A stretch of DNA of 64,000 nucleotides from DYHD01 sp037445375 (GTDB lineage: Bacteria > Nitrospirota > Thermodesulfovibrionia > Thermodesulfovibrionales > Dissulfurispiraceae), in the NCBI GenBank assembly GCA_037445375.1, contig JBBIKS010000006.1, positions 1-64,000 on the forward strand, given 5' to 3'. Made by a program: the position numbers and the translations under genes. The notes below the pieces were generated by a model. It made no database searches. It was not told where the DNA came from and was given only the letters and a program-made list of their open reading frames with translations. Positions 44,521-52,811 of this stretch are shown piece by piece. Every line of letters begins with the position of its first letter. The first letter of the stretch is position 1.

Positions 44521-45981
44521 ATGCTTGAAGATAAATTGCTATTAGGTTTAACCTTTGATGATGTATTATTATTGCCTGCCAAATCAGATATCATGCCTAA
44601 AGATGTTGATGTCAGCACAAAACTAACAAAAAATATTTCTTTGAACATCCCAATTATAAGCGCTGCTATGGATACTGTTACAGATTCTAAATTAGCTATT
44701 GCTATTGCCCGGGAGGGCGGATTAGGTATCATTCACAGGGCAATGCCTCCCCAGAAACAGGCATTGGAAGTTGACAAAGTAAAAAAGTCGGAAAGCGGTA
44801 TGATAGTTGACCCTATTACAATATCCCCCGATGAACCAATTGCTAAAGCTATGAAATTAATGGAGAGATACAAGATTTCAGGGGTGCCTGTTACTACAAA
44901 CGACAAGCTTGTGGGCATACTGACGAATAGGGATTTAAGATTTGAGACAAGTATGGACAGAAGGGTTGCAGAGGTTATGACCCGCGAAAAACTCGTGACC
45001 GCCGCTGTCGGCACTACTTTGGACGAAGCAAAGGAATTGTTACATAAATATAAGATTGAAAAGCTCCCCATCGTTGATGATGATTTTAATTTAAAAGGAC
45101 TTATAACTATAAAAGACATAGAGAAAAAGAAGAAATATCCATGTGCTTGTAAAGACCATATGGGAAGGCTGAGAGTTGGAGCTGCTGTGGGAGTCGGAGA
45201 TGAGGCTCTCCACAGAGTTGAATTGCTTATGAAGGCAGGTGTTGATATAATTGCCATAGACACTGCCCATGGCCACTCAAGTGCGGTAATAGAAACCTTA
45301 AAAGAAATCAAAAACAATTTTGACATTGATGTGGTTGCTGGCAATATAGCAACTGCTGAGGCGGCATATGACCTTATCCAAGCTGGCGCTGATGCTGTCA
45401 AAATTGGAATCGGGCCCGGCTCTATATGCACTACGAGGATAGTCGCGGGGGCAGGAGTGCCCCAACTTACAGCGATAAAGAATTGCTATGAAGTAACATC
45501 GAAGGCAAACATACCTATAATAGCGGACGGAGGAATAAAGTATTCAGGTGATATAACAAAGGCACTTGCAGCAGGGGCGCATTGCGTTATGATAGGCAGC
45601 CTCTTCGCAGGGACTGATGAATCTCCGGGAGAACTGATTCTATTTCAGGGCAGAAGCTACAAGGAATACAGGGGAATGGGATCTTTAGGCGCTATGCAGC
45701 AAGGCGCAAAAGACAGATATGCTCAGCAAGGGGTTGATGTTGGTAAGCTTGTCCCTGAAGGTGTTGAAGGTAGAGTGCCATATAAGGGACCTCTTTCTCA
45801 AAGCATCCATCAGCTTTGCGGCGGATTAAGGTCGGGAATGGGATATTGTGGATGCAGCACCCTTGATGAAATGAGAAAGTACGCAAGATTTATAAGAATC
45901 ACTAATGCAGGATTCAGGGAGAGCCATGTGCATAATGTAATCATCACAAAAGAGGCTCCTAATTACAGGGTAGAGCAGTAA
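44521..45981 (+). CDS. guaB: IMP dehydrogenase
   Basis: 486 residues; converts IMP to XMP, the committed step of GMP synthesis. TIM barrel split by two CBS domains (about 92-205). Catalytic Cys303 in GPGSICTTRIV, flap residues and the GMGSLGAM phosphate loop are present. A TATAAT-like box lies at 44487-44492, but no good -35 matches it. It is 1 bp from guaA. Confidence 0.97.
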   Translation: MLEDKLLLGLTFDDVLLLPAKSDIMPKDVDVSTKLTKNISLNIPIISAAMDTVTDSKLAIAIAREGGLGIIHRAMPPQKQALEVDKVKKSESGMIVDPITISPDEPIAKAMKLMERYKISGVPVTTNDKLVGILTNRDLRFETSMDRRVAEVMTREKLVTAAVGTTLDEAKELLHKYKIEKLPIVDDDFNLKGLITIKDIEKKKKYPCACKDHMGRLRVGAAVGVGDEALHRVELLMKAGVDIIAIDTAHGHSSAVIETLKEIKNNFDIDVVAGNIATAEAAYDLIQAGADAVKIGIGPGSICTTRIVAGAGVPQLTAIKNCYEVTSKANIPIIADGGIKYSGDITKALAAGAHCVMIGSLFAGTDESPGELILFQGRSYKEYRGMGSLGAMQQGAKDRYAQQGVDVGKLVPEGVEGRVPYKGPLSQSIHQLCGGLRSGMGYCGCSTLDEMRKYARFIRITNAGFRESHVHNVIITKEAPNYRVEQ

Positions 45982-45982
45982 G

Positions 45983-47524
45983 ATGTTGAATACAGAGAAG
46001 ATTTTGGTTTTAGATTTTGGTTCGCAATATACACAGCTTATAGCCAGAAGGGTCAGGGAAAATAAGGTTTATTCCGAGATATATCCATTCAATGCACCTA
46101 TAGATAAAATCAAGGCATTTCTGCCTAAAGGCATCATTCTTTCGGGCGGACCTTCAAGTGTTTATGAGGATGGGGCTCCAATCCCTGATTTAAATATATT
46201 CAAACTCGGCATTCCAGTGCTGGGGATTTGTTACGGCATGCAATTAATGGCACATCTTCTGGGCGGCGAGGTTTCAAAGGCGATTAAAAGAGAATACGGC
46301 AAGGCAGAACTTGTTGTTGATGATGCTAAAGATATATTTGCTGAAATACCTCCTCAGACAAAGGTCTGGATGAGTCATGGAGATAAAATTAATAAATTAC
46401 CACGAAAATTTTCGATTATTGGACATACCAGCAACTCTCCGGTAGCCGCTATGGCAGACAGGAGTAATAGATTCTATGCTTTTCAGTTCCACCCTGAGGT
46501 TGTTCATACTGATGAAGGCTCCAAAATACTCCACAGTTTTATTTTCAATATATGCGGGTGCAAGCCAACATGGACAATGAAGTCTTTCATTGAAACTATA
46601 AAACAAGAGATTGCGGAGAAGGTCAAAGATCAAAAAGTTGTATGCGGCATTAGCGGGGGAGTTGATTCTTCAGTTACTGCAGTATTGGCGCACGAGGCTG
46701 TCGGCGATGCCCTCATATGCATCTTCGTAGATAATGGGTTGCTCAGGCATAATGAGGCTATAAAGGTAGAAGAAACCTTAAGAAAAAACTTTAACATGAA
46801 CATCACATGTGTTGATGCCTCCGAAAGATTTTTAAAAAGACTCAGAGGTATCAAAGATCCCGAAAGAAAAAGAAAGATTATCGGTAATGAATTCATAAGG
46901 GTATTTGAAGAAGAGGCAAAAAAGATTAAGGGTGCAAGATTCCTTGCTCAGGGGACATTATACCCGGATGTCATCGAGAGCACATCGTTCAAAGGGCCTT
47001 CTGCGACTATCAAAAGCCATCATAATGTTGGCGGACTTCTCAAGAAGATGAAGCTCGAACTGATTGAACCATTGCGCGAGCTTTTCAAGGATGAGGTGCG
47101 ATTGCTCGGTCATGAACTCGGAATGCCTGATGAAATTATCAATAGACATCCCTTCCCCGGTCCCGGTCTTGCGATCAGATGCATCGGAGATGTAACAAGG
47201 CAGAGAATGGATATATTAAGAAAGGCTGATGTTATTGTGCTTGAGGAAATAAAAAGATTCAGGCTTTACAATGAAATATGGCAGGCATTCGCAGTGCTCC
47301 TTCCCGTTAAAAGTGTTGGTGTAATGGGCGATGAGAGGACTTATGAAAATGTGATAGCAGTGAGAGCTGTAACAAGCCTGGATGGTATGACCGCAGACTG
47401 GGCAAAAATACCTTATGAAGCAATGGAAAGCATATCTAACAGGATAATAAATGAAGTAAAAGGTATAAATAGGGTTGTCTATGATATAACCTCAAAACCC
47501 CCCGGAACTATTGAGTGGGAATGA
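45983..47524 (+). CDS. guaA: GMP synthase (glutamine-hydrolysing)
   Basis: 513 residues. N-terminal class I glutaminase with nucleophile Cys83 in LGICYGMQ and the FQFHPEV His/Glu pair; C-terminal ATP-pyrophosphatase with SGGVDSSV P-loop, ending with the dimerization segment TSKPPGTIEWE. It converts XMP to GMP. Normal length. It follows guaB directly and is cotranscribed. Confidence 0.97.
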   Translation: MLNTEKILVLDFGSQYTQLIARRVRENKVYSEIYPFNAPIDKIKAFLPKGIILSGGPSSVYEDGAPIPDLNIFKLGIPVLGICYGMQLMAHLLGGEVSKAIKREYGKAELVVDDAKDIFAEIPPQTKVWMSHGDKINKLPRKFSIIGHTSNSPVAAMADRSNRFYAFQFHPEVVHTDEGSKILHSFIFNICGCKPTWTMKSFIETIKQEIAEKVKDQKVVCGISGGVDSSVTAVLAHEAVGDALICIFVDNGLLRHNEAIKVEETLRKNFNMNITCVDASERFLKRLRGIKDPERKRKIIGNEFIRVFEEEAKKIKGARFLAQGTLYPDVIESTSFKGPSATIKSHHNVGGLLKKMKLELIEPLRELFKDEVRLLGHELGMPDEIINRHPFPGPGLAIRCIGDVTRQRMDILRKADVIVLEEIKRFRLYNEIWQAFAVLLPVKSVGVMGDERTYENVIAVRAVTSLDGMTADWAKIPYEAMESISNRIINEVKGINRVVYDITSKPPGTIEWE

Positions 47525-47540
47525 TTTTTATGGAGAATTA

Positions 47541-48062
47541 ATGCTGTTAAATAGATATCACAAAGAGATTATTAACGCTGAGTGCAATCCCAACTTTGAA
47601 TCTGTGCATTGCATTGCGCATTTAGATGAAGATATTAGCGAAGTAATACCTTACCTGAACGCTGAGTTAGGTGGGTATCAGTTCATTAGTGAGCCTATTG
47701 CGGTTACATTCAAAATCTACGGAAGGCTTATAACTGTTCATTCTAAAAAAATTGCTATCAATGCATTAAAAGATGAAGCCCAAGCTGATAAGATTATAGA
47801 GTGGCTTAAGGATAAGATTAATGAAACATGGGAAAATAGACTTGAAATCAAACCCTTATACGAAGCTATGCCGAGGCCAAAACTTGTTGAGATTTTAAAG
47901 TTGCTCCCTAACACCAATTGCAAAGAATGCGAACAACCCACTTGTATGGTATTTGCGCTACAGCTTGCTGAAGGCGAAAAAGCCGTTGAAGATTGCTCGC
48001 AATTATCTGCTGAAAATCGGGAAGAACTTGAAAAATATATCAGAAAATTTATAAAAAATTAG
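47541..48062 (+). CDS. Fes-type [4Fe-4S] protein
   Basis: 173 residues from the ATG at 47541, which has GGAGAA upstream; a TTG start overlapping guaA is possible but weaker. The first 115 residues have no recognised domain. A C-terminal cluster motif, LLPNTNCKECEQPTCMVFA then EDCSQ, matches the Fes domain of corrinoid iron-sulfur proteins. It pairs conceptually with the DUF3786 protein at 37972. It closes the gua unit before a tRNA gene. Confidence 0.75.
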   Translation: MLLNRYHKEIINAECNPNFESVHCIAHLDEDISEVIPYLNAELGGYQFISEPIAVTFKIYGRLITVHSKKIAINALKDEAQADKIIEWLKDKINETWENRLEIKPLYEAMPRPKLVEILKLLPNTNCKECEQPTCMVFALQLAEGEKAVEDCSQLSAENREELEKYIRKFIKN

Positions 48063-48085
48063 GATTATGCAAAGATATTATATGT

Positions 48086-48091
48086 TATAAT
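48086..48091 (+). promoter_or_regulatory. -10 box of the tRNA gene
   Basis: A perfect TATAAT 17 nt before the tRNA 5' end; no clear -35 hexamer is seen. Distance fits a start at or near the mature tRNA end. Confidence 0.5.
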
Positions 48092-48107
48092 AGACCTTCT
48101 CTAAAAA

Positions 48108-48181
48108 GCCCCCTTAGCTCAGTAGGATAGAGCACAGGTTTCCTAAACCTGGTGCCGCAGGTTCGATTCCTGCAGGGGGTA
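48108..48181 (+). tRNA. tRNA-Arg(CCU)
   Basis: The cloverleaf closes fully: acceptor GCCCCCT/AGGGGGT (first pair G-U), D stem GCTC/GAGC, anticodon stem CAGGT/ACCTG around loop TTCCTAA giving anticodon CCT, T stem GCAGG/CCTGC with TTCGATT loop, discriminator A at 48181. CCA is not encoded, so it must be added. A T-run follows at once and can end transcription. Confidence 0.95.
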
Positions 48182-48197
48182 TTTTTTCCTTCGTTGA

Positions 48198-49406
48198 TTA
48201 GATTTGTTCTAATGCCTGCTGCAGGTCGGCTATAAGGTCATCAGTGTCTTCTAAGCCGAGAGCAAGCCGGACGAGATTGTCTGTCATGCCTATTGAATGA
48301 CGATACTCGGCAGGATAATCAAAGAAAGACATTGTAGCCATTTGGGTTACAAGGCTTTCGGTACCGCCAAGACTTGGGGTAATAATAAAAAGCTCCAGAG
48401 AGTCTATGAACTTACAGGTCTCAGCGTCCCCGCCTTTAACCAAAAAAGTGATAACACTCCCAAAACCGCTCATCTGCTTCACTGCAATTTGATGGTCAGA
48501 ATGTGAATTAAGTCCAGGATACCATACCTTTTCTATTTTTGGATGCGATTCGAGCATTTGGGCTATTTTTAAACCGGCTTTGTTGTGATGCTCCATCCGA
48601 AGCGCAAAGGTTTTTAGCCCTCTTTCAAGCAAAAAGCAGCTAAAAGGATCGGCGATAGAACCAACCATGCGCTGCATACGATAGAGGTTATTCAAAAGGT
48701 CAGATTTGCCTAAAGTAACACCGGCCAAGAGGTCGTTATGCCCGCCAAGATACTTAGTTGCCGAATGAATTACTATATCAATGCCAAACTCAAGGGGTTT
48801 AATATTATAAGGTGTTGCCATAGTGGCATCAATAATAGTTAGCAGATTATGTTTTTTTGCAATTTCAACAATTAAACTTAGTTCAATTACCCTAAGATAA
48901 GGGTTGGTAGGCAATTCTGTGAATATAATATTGGTATTAGGTTTAATTTCTTTAGTTATAGCCTCAACAGTGGGATCTACAATTGAATATTCAAGACCAA
49001 ACTTTGGTAGAAAGTTTGTAGCAAAATCCCTTGTCTGGCGGTAACAATCATTAGTGAAGATAATGTGCCCGCCTCTGTTCATATATGTCATCAAGGTTAA
49101 AATTACAGCGCTCATTCCAGTTGAGAACAGTATTGCCCTCTCAGCACCCTCTATTGCTGCAAGCTTGCGTTCACACTCTTTCTGAGTCGGGTTGCCGTAT
49201 CGTCCGTACTCGTGATCTCTAAGTATGCGGCATTCTCCCTTCGCCTTCATAAATTCCACAACATCTGTTGTTGTATCAAAATAGTAGTTGGATGTCTGAA
49301 CAATAGGTGTTGTGACAGCATGATATGCTTTTGGCTTATGGCCGTCACCATGAATTGCAAGTGTGGCAGGCTTCCAGTTTTTAGCCTGTGATGACTTTTT
49401 AGGCAT
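48198..49406 (-). CDS. metB: Cystathionine gamma-synthase-like PLP enzyme
   Basis: 402 residues of the Cys/Met-metabolism PLP family. The PLP lysine is in HSATKYLGGHNDLLAG, and the YGRYGNPT and TPSLGGTESLVTQ segments are typical. Its start (HGDGHKPKAYHAVTTPI) and ILRDHEYGRYGNPT resemble the plant-type cystathionine gamma-synthases more than MetB of enteric bacteria, so O-phospho- or O-succinylhomoserine specificity cannot be set. GGAGG precedes the ATG. No SAM riboswitch was found upstream. Monocistronic. Confidence 0.85.
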   Translation of the reverse strand: MPKKSSQAKNWKPATLAIHGDGHKPKAYHAVTTPIVQTSNYYFDTTTDVVEFMKAKGECRILRDHEYGRYGNPTQKECERKLAAIEGAERAILFSTGMSAVILTLMTYMNRGGHIIFTNDCYRQTRDFATNFLPKFGLEYSIVDPTVEAITKEIKPNTNIIFTELPTNPYLRVIELSLIVEIAKKHNLLTIIDATMATPYNIKPLEFGIDIVIHSATKYLGGHNDLLAGVTLGKSDLLNNLYRMQRMVGSIADPFSCFLLERGLKTFALRMEHHNKAGLKIAQMLESHPKIEKVWYPGLNSHSDHQIAVKQMSGFGSVITFLVKGGDAETCKFIDSLELFIITPSLGGTESLVTQMATMSFFDYPAEYRHSIGMTDNLVRLALGLEDTDDLIADLQQALEQI

Positions 49407-50080
49407 CAGTTGTCCTCCTCTATAACAAAACTTTCAGAAGTGTTTCCATAATCTAATATGGTGATATAAAAAGAGGCAGTCAAGCTGCAAGGCAACAAAA
49501 TAGCAACTTCTCTACTATTGGACATAGAATTAAGAACAGTTCAAATGAAAAATGACCGCTCTTGAGATTACCATAAAAGCCTTTGTATTATCAATCATTT
49601 CAACCTTGTCTAAGAGTGCCGAGAAAAAGCTCTGGAATTATGAAATGTGAATGTCTTTCTTTGTTGGAAGTATTTTTTTAAAACGATATTTTAACGCTAA
49701 AACTGTTAAGATATCAGGCAAGGCCTTCTTTTTCTTAAATGTAAAATTGAGAAATCAAGCCCTTTGCCTGTTCATTGCCGTTCCAAGATAGACGATGCTG
49801 TTTAAGAAGGAGATGGATGTGAAATGTATAGTTTAGGTTTGATCACAAGACACTTCCCTCTCGAGTTAGACCTGTTTGCTGTTTTTTTTTACTTAACTCA
49901 TGATGGATGTCGATTCTATTTCTGACAATTGACAAAAGACAACTAATTTCAAGATAATTGATTTAATGCCAACTGTTAGAAATATTTCAGGGCTATATCG
50001 TTTTTCTTTTACGGCTTTGATTGTAATGAGCTTATGCATGTTCATATTCAGAGAGAAAAGATGAATGGCAAAACACTGGC
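49407..50080. other. Gene-free stretch upstream of metB
   Basis: No credible coding frame on either strand, and no recognised repeat. A sequence ATGTATAGTTTAGGTTTGAT near 49822 echoes ATGTATATTTTAGGTTTGAC near 37941, which may be the same short motif. Stretch is AT-rich and otherwise featureless to me. Confidence 0.4.
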
Positions 50081-50364
50081 ATGCAAGGCAACATGGATAG
50101 CGGAAGCAACGAGAGGATATTAATTCATCAATATGAAATTGACGAAAAGGGAAGTGTTCAGAAATGTGTGATTGTTCCTCCTACATCACAGAATTTGTTT
50201 CATATCGAAAAGACTATTTATCAGTTTGTTCAGGCTAATATTGATAGAGCGGGGATTATCTGAAAAGGGAATGTGAGAAGATAATAAGAAGCTATGACCC
50301 TTGCATATCGTGCGCCACGCATATAGTTTATTTTATAGGTAAATATCATAAGTGTCCAAAATAA
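50081..50364 (+). pseudogene. Remnant of a [NiFe]-hydrogenase large subunit, C-terminal part
   Basis: Two pieces in different frames. The first (50081-50263) encodes ILIHQYEIDEKGSV then IVPPTSQNLFHIEK, the stretch of group 3 [NiFe] hydrogenases before the active site end. After a TGA and a frame change, 50264-50364 encodes EKIIRSYDPCISCATH, the C-terminal DPCxxCxxH that binds nickel and iron. The N-terminal 300-plus residues and the small subunit are gone. So this is a decayed hydrogenase gene, probably of the Hyh/Mvh type. The frameshift lies near 50260. Confidence 0.75.
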
Positions 50365-50376
50365 TATTTAAGTTTA

Positions 50377-50533
50377 GATATGAAGCGATTTCTTCGCCAA
50401 AGAACTACCTTTGAATGTGTGCAAAAGTTTGACAGACGACCTATTGGTTTCACAAATAAATACTGAGGCTTCCGCATCGTCTTCAGCCTCATTGAGTTAC
50501 CCATGGCTTTGGCTTGAGAAATCGCTTCATATC
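50377..50533. repeat. 157-bp element with 17-bp perfect terminal inverted repeats
   Basis: GATATGAAGCGATTTCT (50377-50393) and its exact complement (50517-50533) frame a segment that also holds a TGAGGCT/AGCCTCA hairpin. This is the layout of a small MITE-like element. It sits directly after the decayed hydrogenase gene. Confidence 0.6.
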
Positions 50534-50585
50534 GCCTGCATTTGGATATATCTAATAATTTTTTTGACAAATATTAAGGTAATAT

Positions 50586-51446
50586 ATGGAAATGTTTCTA
50601 AATAGAGCAGTTTTATATTTGAGGATGATTAAGATATCTCACTCGGTATTTGCCCTTCCCTTCGCATTCACTGGCGGAATCCTCGCTGCTTCAGGCATCC
50701 CAGCCCTGCATCAGCTATTCTGGATTTTGCTCGCAATGATAGGGGCAAGGTCGGGAGCGATGGGATTAAATAGAATAATAGATAGGGACATTGATAAATT
50801 AAATCCACGGACAAAGTATAGGGAAATACCCACTGGGAAAATAAGAATTTTTGATGCGGCATTGTTTACCGTCATATCCTTTGCCATTATGGTTTTTGCT
50901 GCCTATCAGTTAAATCCGTTATGTTTGAAGCTGTCTCCTGTCGCTATAGGTATTTTATTCTTATACTCCTATACCAAAAGGTTCACATGGCTGTCTCACT
51001 TCTTTTTGGGGCTTGCAATTTCAGGATCACCACTCGGGGCATGGATTGCTGTCAGAGGGACTTTTGACCCTGAGATTTTGCCGCTTTGTATCGGCGTAAT
51101 ATTCTGGCTCGCGGGGTTTGATGTTCTTTATGCCTTGCAAGACATTAATTTTGATAGAAAACACGGACTACATTCTATCCCTCAGAGATTTGGGATCGAA
51201 AAATCCTTGATTATCTCCAGATTGTTCCATTCAATAACAATATTAATGCTGATAGTAACAGGATTAATTTTTCTTCTCGGATTTGTCTATTGGATAGGGG
51301 TCATTTTAGTTACAGGACTGCTTATCTATGAACACACCCTAATAAAATCGGAGGATTTAAGTAAACTCGATATGGCATTTTTTAATATGAACGGATATAT
51401 AAGCCTGACTGTCTTTATGTTTACTTTTTTATCATTTCTTGTATAA
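50586..51446 (+). CDS. ubiA: UbiA-family polyprenyltransferase (MqnP/UbiA-like)
   Basis: 286 residues with eight or nine membrane helices. Two Asp-rich motifs hold the prenyl diphosphate and magnesium: NRIIDRDID (62-70) and DINFDRKHGLHSIP. It transfers a prenyl chain to an aromatic acid in quinone synthesis. In anaerobes lacking the ubiquinone path this is often MqnP of the futalosine menaquinone route; no other mqn gene is nearby to settle it. The last codons overlap a repeat start. Confidence 0.85.
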   Translation: MEMFLNRAVLYLRMIKISHSVFALPFAFTGGILAASGIPALHQLFWILLAMIGARSGAMGLNRIIDRDIDKLNPRTKYREIPTGKIRIFDAALFTVISFAIMVFAAYQLNPLCLKLSPVAIGILFLYSYTKRFTWLSHFFLGLAISGSPLGAWIAVRGTFDPEILPLCIGVIFWLAGFDVLYALQDINFDRKHGLHSIPQRFGIEKSLIISRLFHSITILMLIVTGLIFLLGFVYWIGVILVTGLLIYEHTLIKSEDLSKLDMAFFNMNGYISLTVFMFTFLSFLV

Positions 51447-51585
51447 CCTAAATTGAGCGATTTTGTTGGTAACCCCACGAAAGCCGAGACGGCTGTCCGA
51501 CGCAATGGGTGATTAGTGATGATTCGTAGGACAGGCTTTCCGCTTGTCATTAGAGAAATGCACATTAAAGAATAGCTCAATTTAA
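51446..51585. repeat. Dispersed repeat, GCTCAATTTAGG family, inverted copy
   Basis: CCTAAATTGAGC at the left (51448-51459) and GCTCAATTTA at the right form a terminal inverted repeat. Inside are GACGGCTGTCCGAC, GGTGATTAGTGATGATTCG and AGGACAGGC blocks matching, in reverse, copies 1 and 2. Confidence 0.7.
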
Positions 51586-51647
51586 CTGTTATTATTTGTT
51601 TAGATTTAGCCATTAAGCAAACAACAGGAGTAAATAAAAATTCAAAT

Positions 51648-52349
51648 ATGAATCAGACCCCTCAACTGAAGGTATTTTGTAAATCTATAGGCGCGGACCT
51701 TGTAGGCATCGCTGATTTAGAACCATTCAGAAATAATTTTACTGTAGTGCCTGAAAATCTTATAGAGCCATTCACTCATGCAATCTCAATTGCGATTTGT
51801 ATGAATAATGAAGTGATCAATACCATTTCAGATGGTCCTACGCCAGAATATGCACAGCTTTACAGAAATGTTAATATATCTTTAGATAAAATCTCCTCTC
51901 AAATCGTGCAGTGGATAAATGAAAAAGGTTTTAGTGCAAAGGCTATTGCAGCTTCTAAATTAGAGGACGAAGTGAATCTTCTTGGAAGTATCTCTCACAA
52001 GGCGGTGGCAAGAATGGCAGGTATCGGATGGCAGGGCAAAAACCTGCTCATCATAACCCCGCAATTCGGCTCAAGGATAAGACTTGCTACCGTCCTAACC
52101 AATATGCCATTTATAGCAGACCAGCCATTAAAAAACAGGTGTGGCAAGTGTAAGGAATGCTCTAAAGCCTGTCCTTCATCTGCTATAAAAAATGTTAGCA
52201 CAGACAGTCATTATAAAATGAGAGATGAAGCAGTAGATATAGATAAATGTTACTCAAGGCTAAATAAATTTAAAGTTATGCCCGGCATTGAGGCTACAAT
52301 CTGCGGTGTTTGCATCAAGGTTTGTCCGTTTAGCAAGAAATCTACTTGA
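51648..52349 (+). CDS. QueG-like Fe-S protein, short form
   Basis: 233 residues. Matches the catalytic and double-cluster parts of epoxyqueuosine reductase (B12- and Fe-S-dependent), with ISHKAVARMAGIGWQGKNLL, the first cluster CGKCKECSKACP and the second CGVCIKVCP. It lacks the C-terminal HEAT-repeat region of QueG, so it may be a different corrinoid reductase. The stop codon falls at the edge of a dispersed repeat (52347-52486), which may have truncated the original C-terminus. Confidence 0.75.
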   Translation: MNQTPQLKVFCKSIGADLVGIADLEPFRNNFTVVPENLIEPFTHAISIAICMNNEVINTISDGPTPEYAQLYRNVNISLDKISSQIVQWINEKGFSAKAIAASKLEDEVNLLGSISHKAVARMAGIGWQGKNLLIITPQFGSRIRLATVLTNMPFIADQPLKNRCGKCKECSKACPSSAIKNVSTDSHYKMRDEAVDIDKCYSRLNKFKVMPGIEATICGVCIKVCPFSKKST

Positions 52350-52486
52350 GTCTGTTTATAAAGTCATAAATCACCCTTACACTTGCCCTCTCCCTCAAGG
52401 TGGAGGGTTGATAAATAAGCCTCTCACTTGAGGGGAGGGGTTGGAGAGGGTGTTTAATGAGCAGTTTATAAACAGACTCTATTTAA
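52347..52486. repeat. Dispersed repeat, TTTATAAACAGACTCT family, full copy
   Basis: Perfect-looking ends: GAGTCTGTTTATAAA at the left and TTTATAAACAGACTC at the right; middle with CTCCCTCAAGGTGGAG and CTCTCACTTGAGGGGAG palindromes. This is the clearest full copy. The stretch to 52811 after it has no gene I can name. Confidence 0.8.
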
Positions 52487-52811
52487 TATAAACCGCTCAC
52501 AAGACCGCAGGAATGGCAGAAAGGCTCCACTCTATGAGCAGGACTTATAGATAAACCTGATGAATATTAATGGAACTAAAAGGCAAATCAGATATATCAT
52601 AAAGGCTGCAAGCTGCCAGAGCTACAAATTCAGCGGGTTCTTTTCAAAGGAAATAGGCTATGGAAGAATCAACGGCATCGTAAGTCAGCCGCTGATTTAA
52701 AATTTAGATGTGAGGCGATAAAAGACTGAAAAAGTAAGCAGAAAAGGTGATGAGAACGCTCAATTTGTGTAATGTGCAGACTCTGCCCTCTTTTCTTTAT
52801 AAAAAACACCC

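Noticed and set aside
49407..49560. SAM riboswitch before the cystathionine gamma-synthase gene
   Set aside because: No conserved SAM-I or SAM-II core is visible; only a short GCAG/CTGC stem and a T-run.
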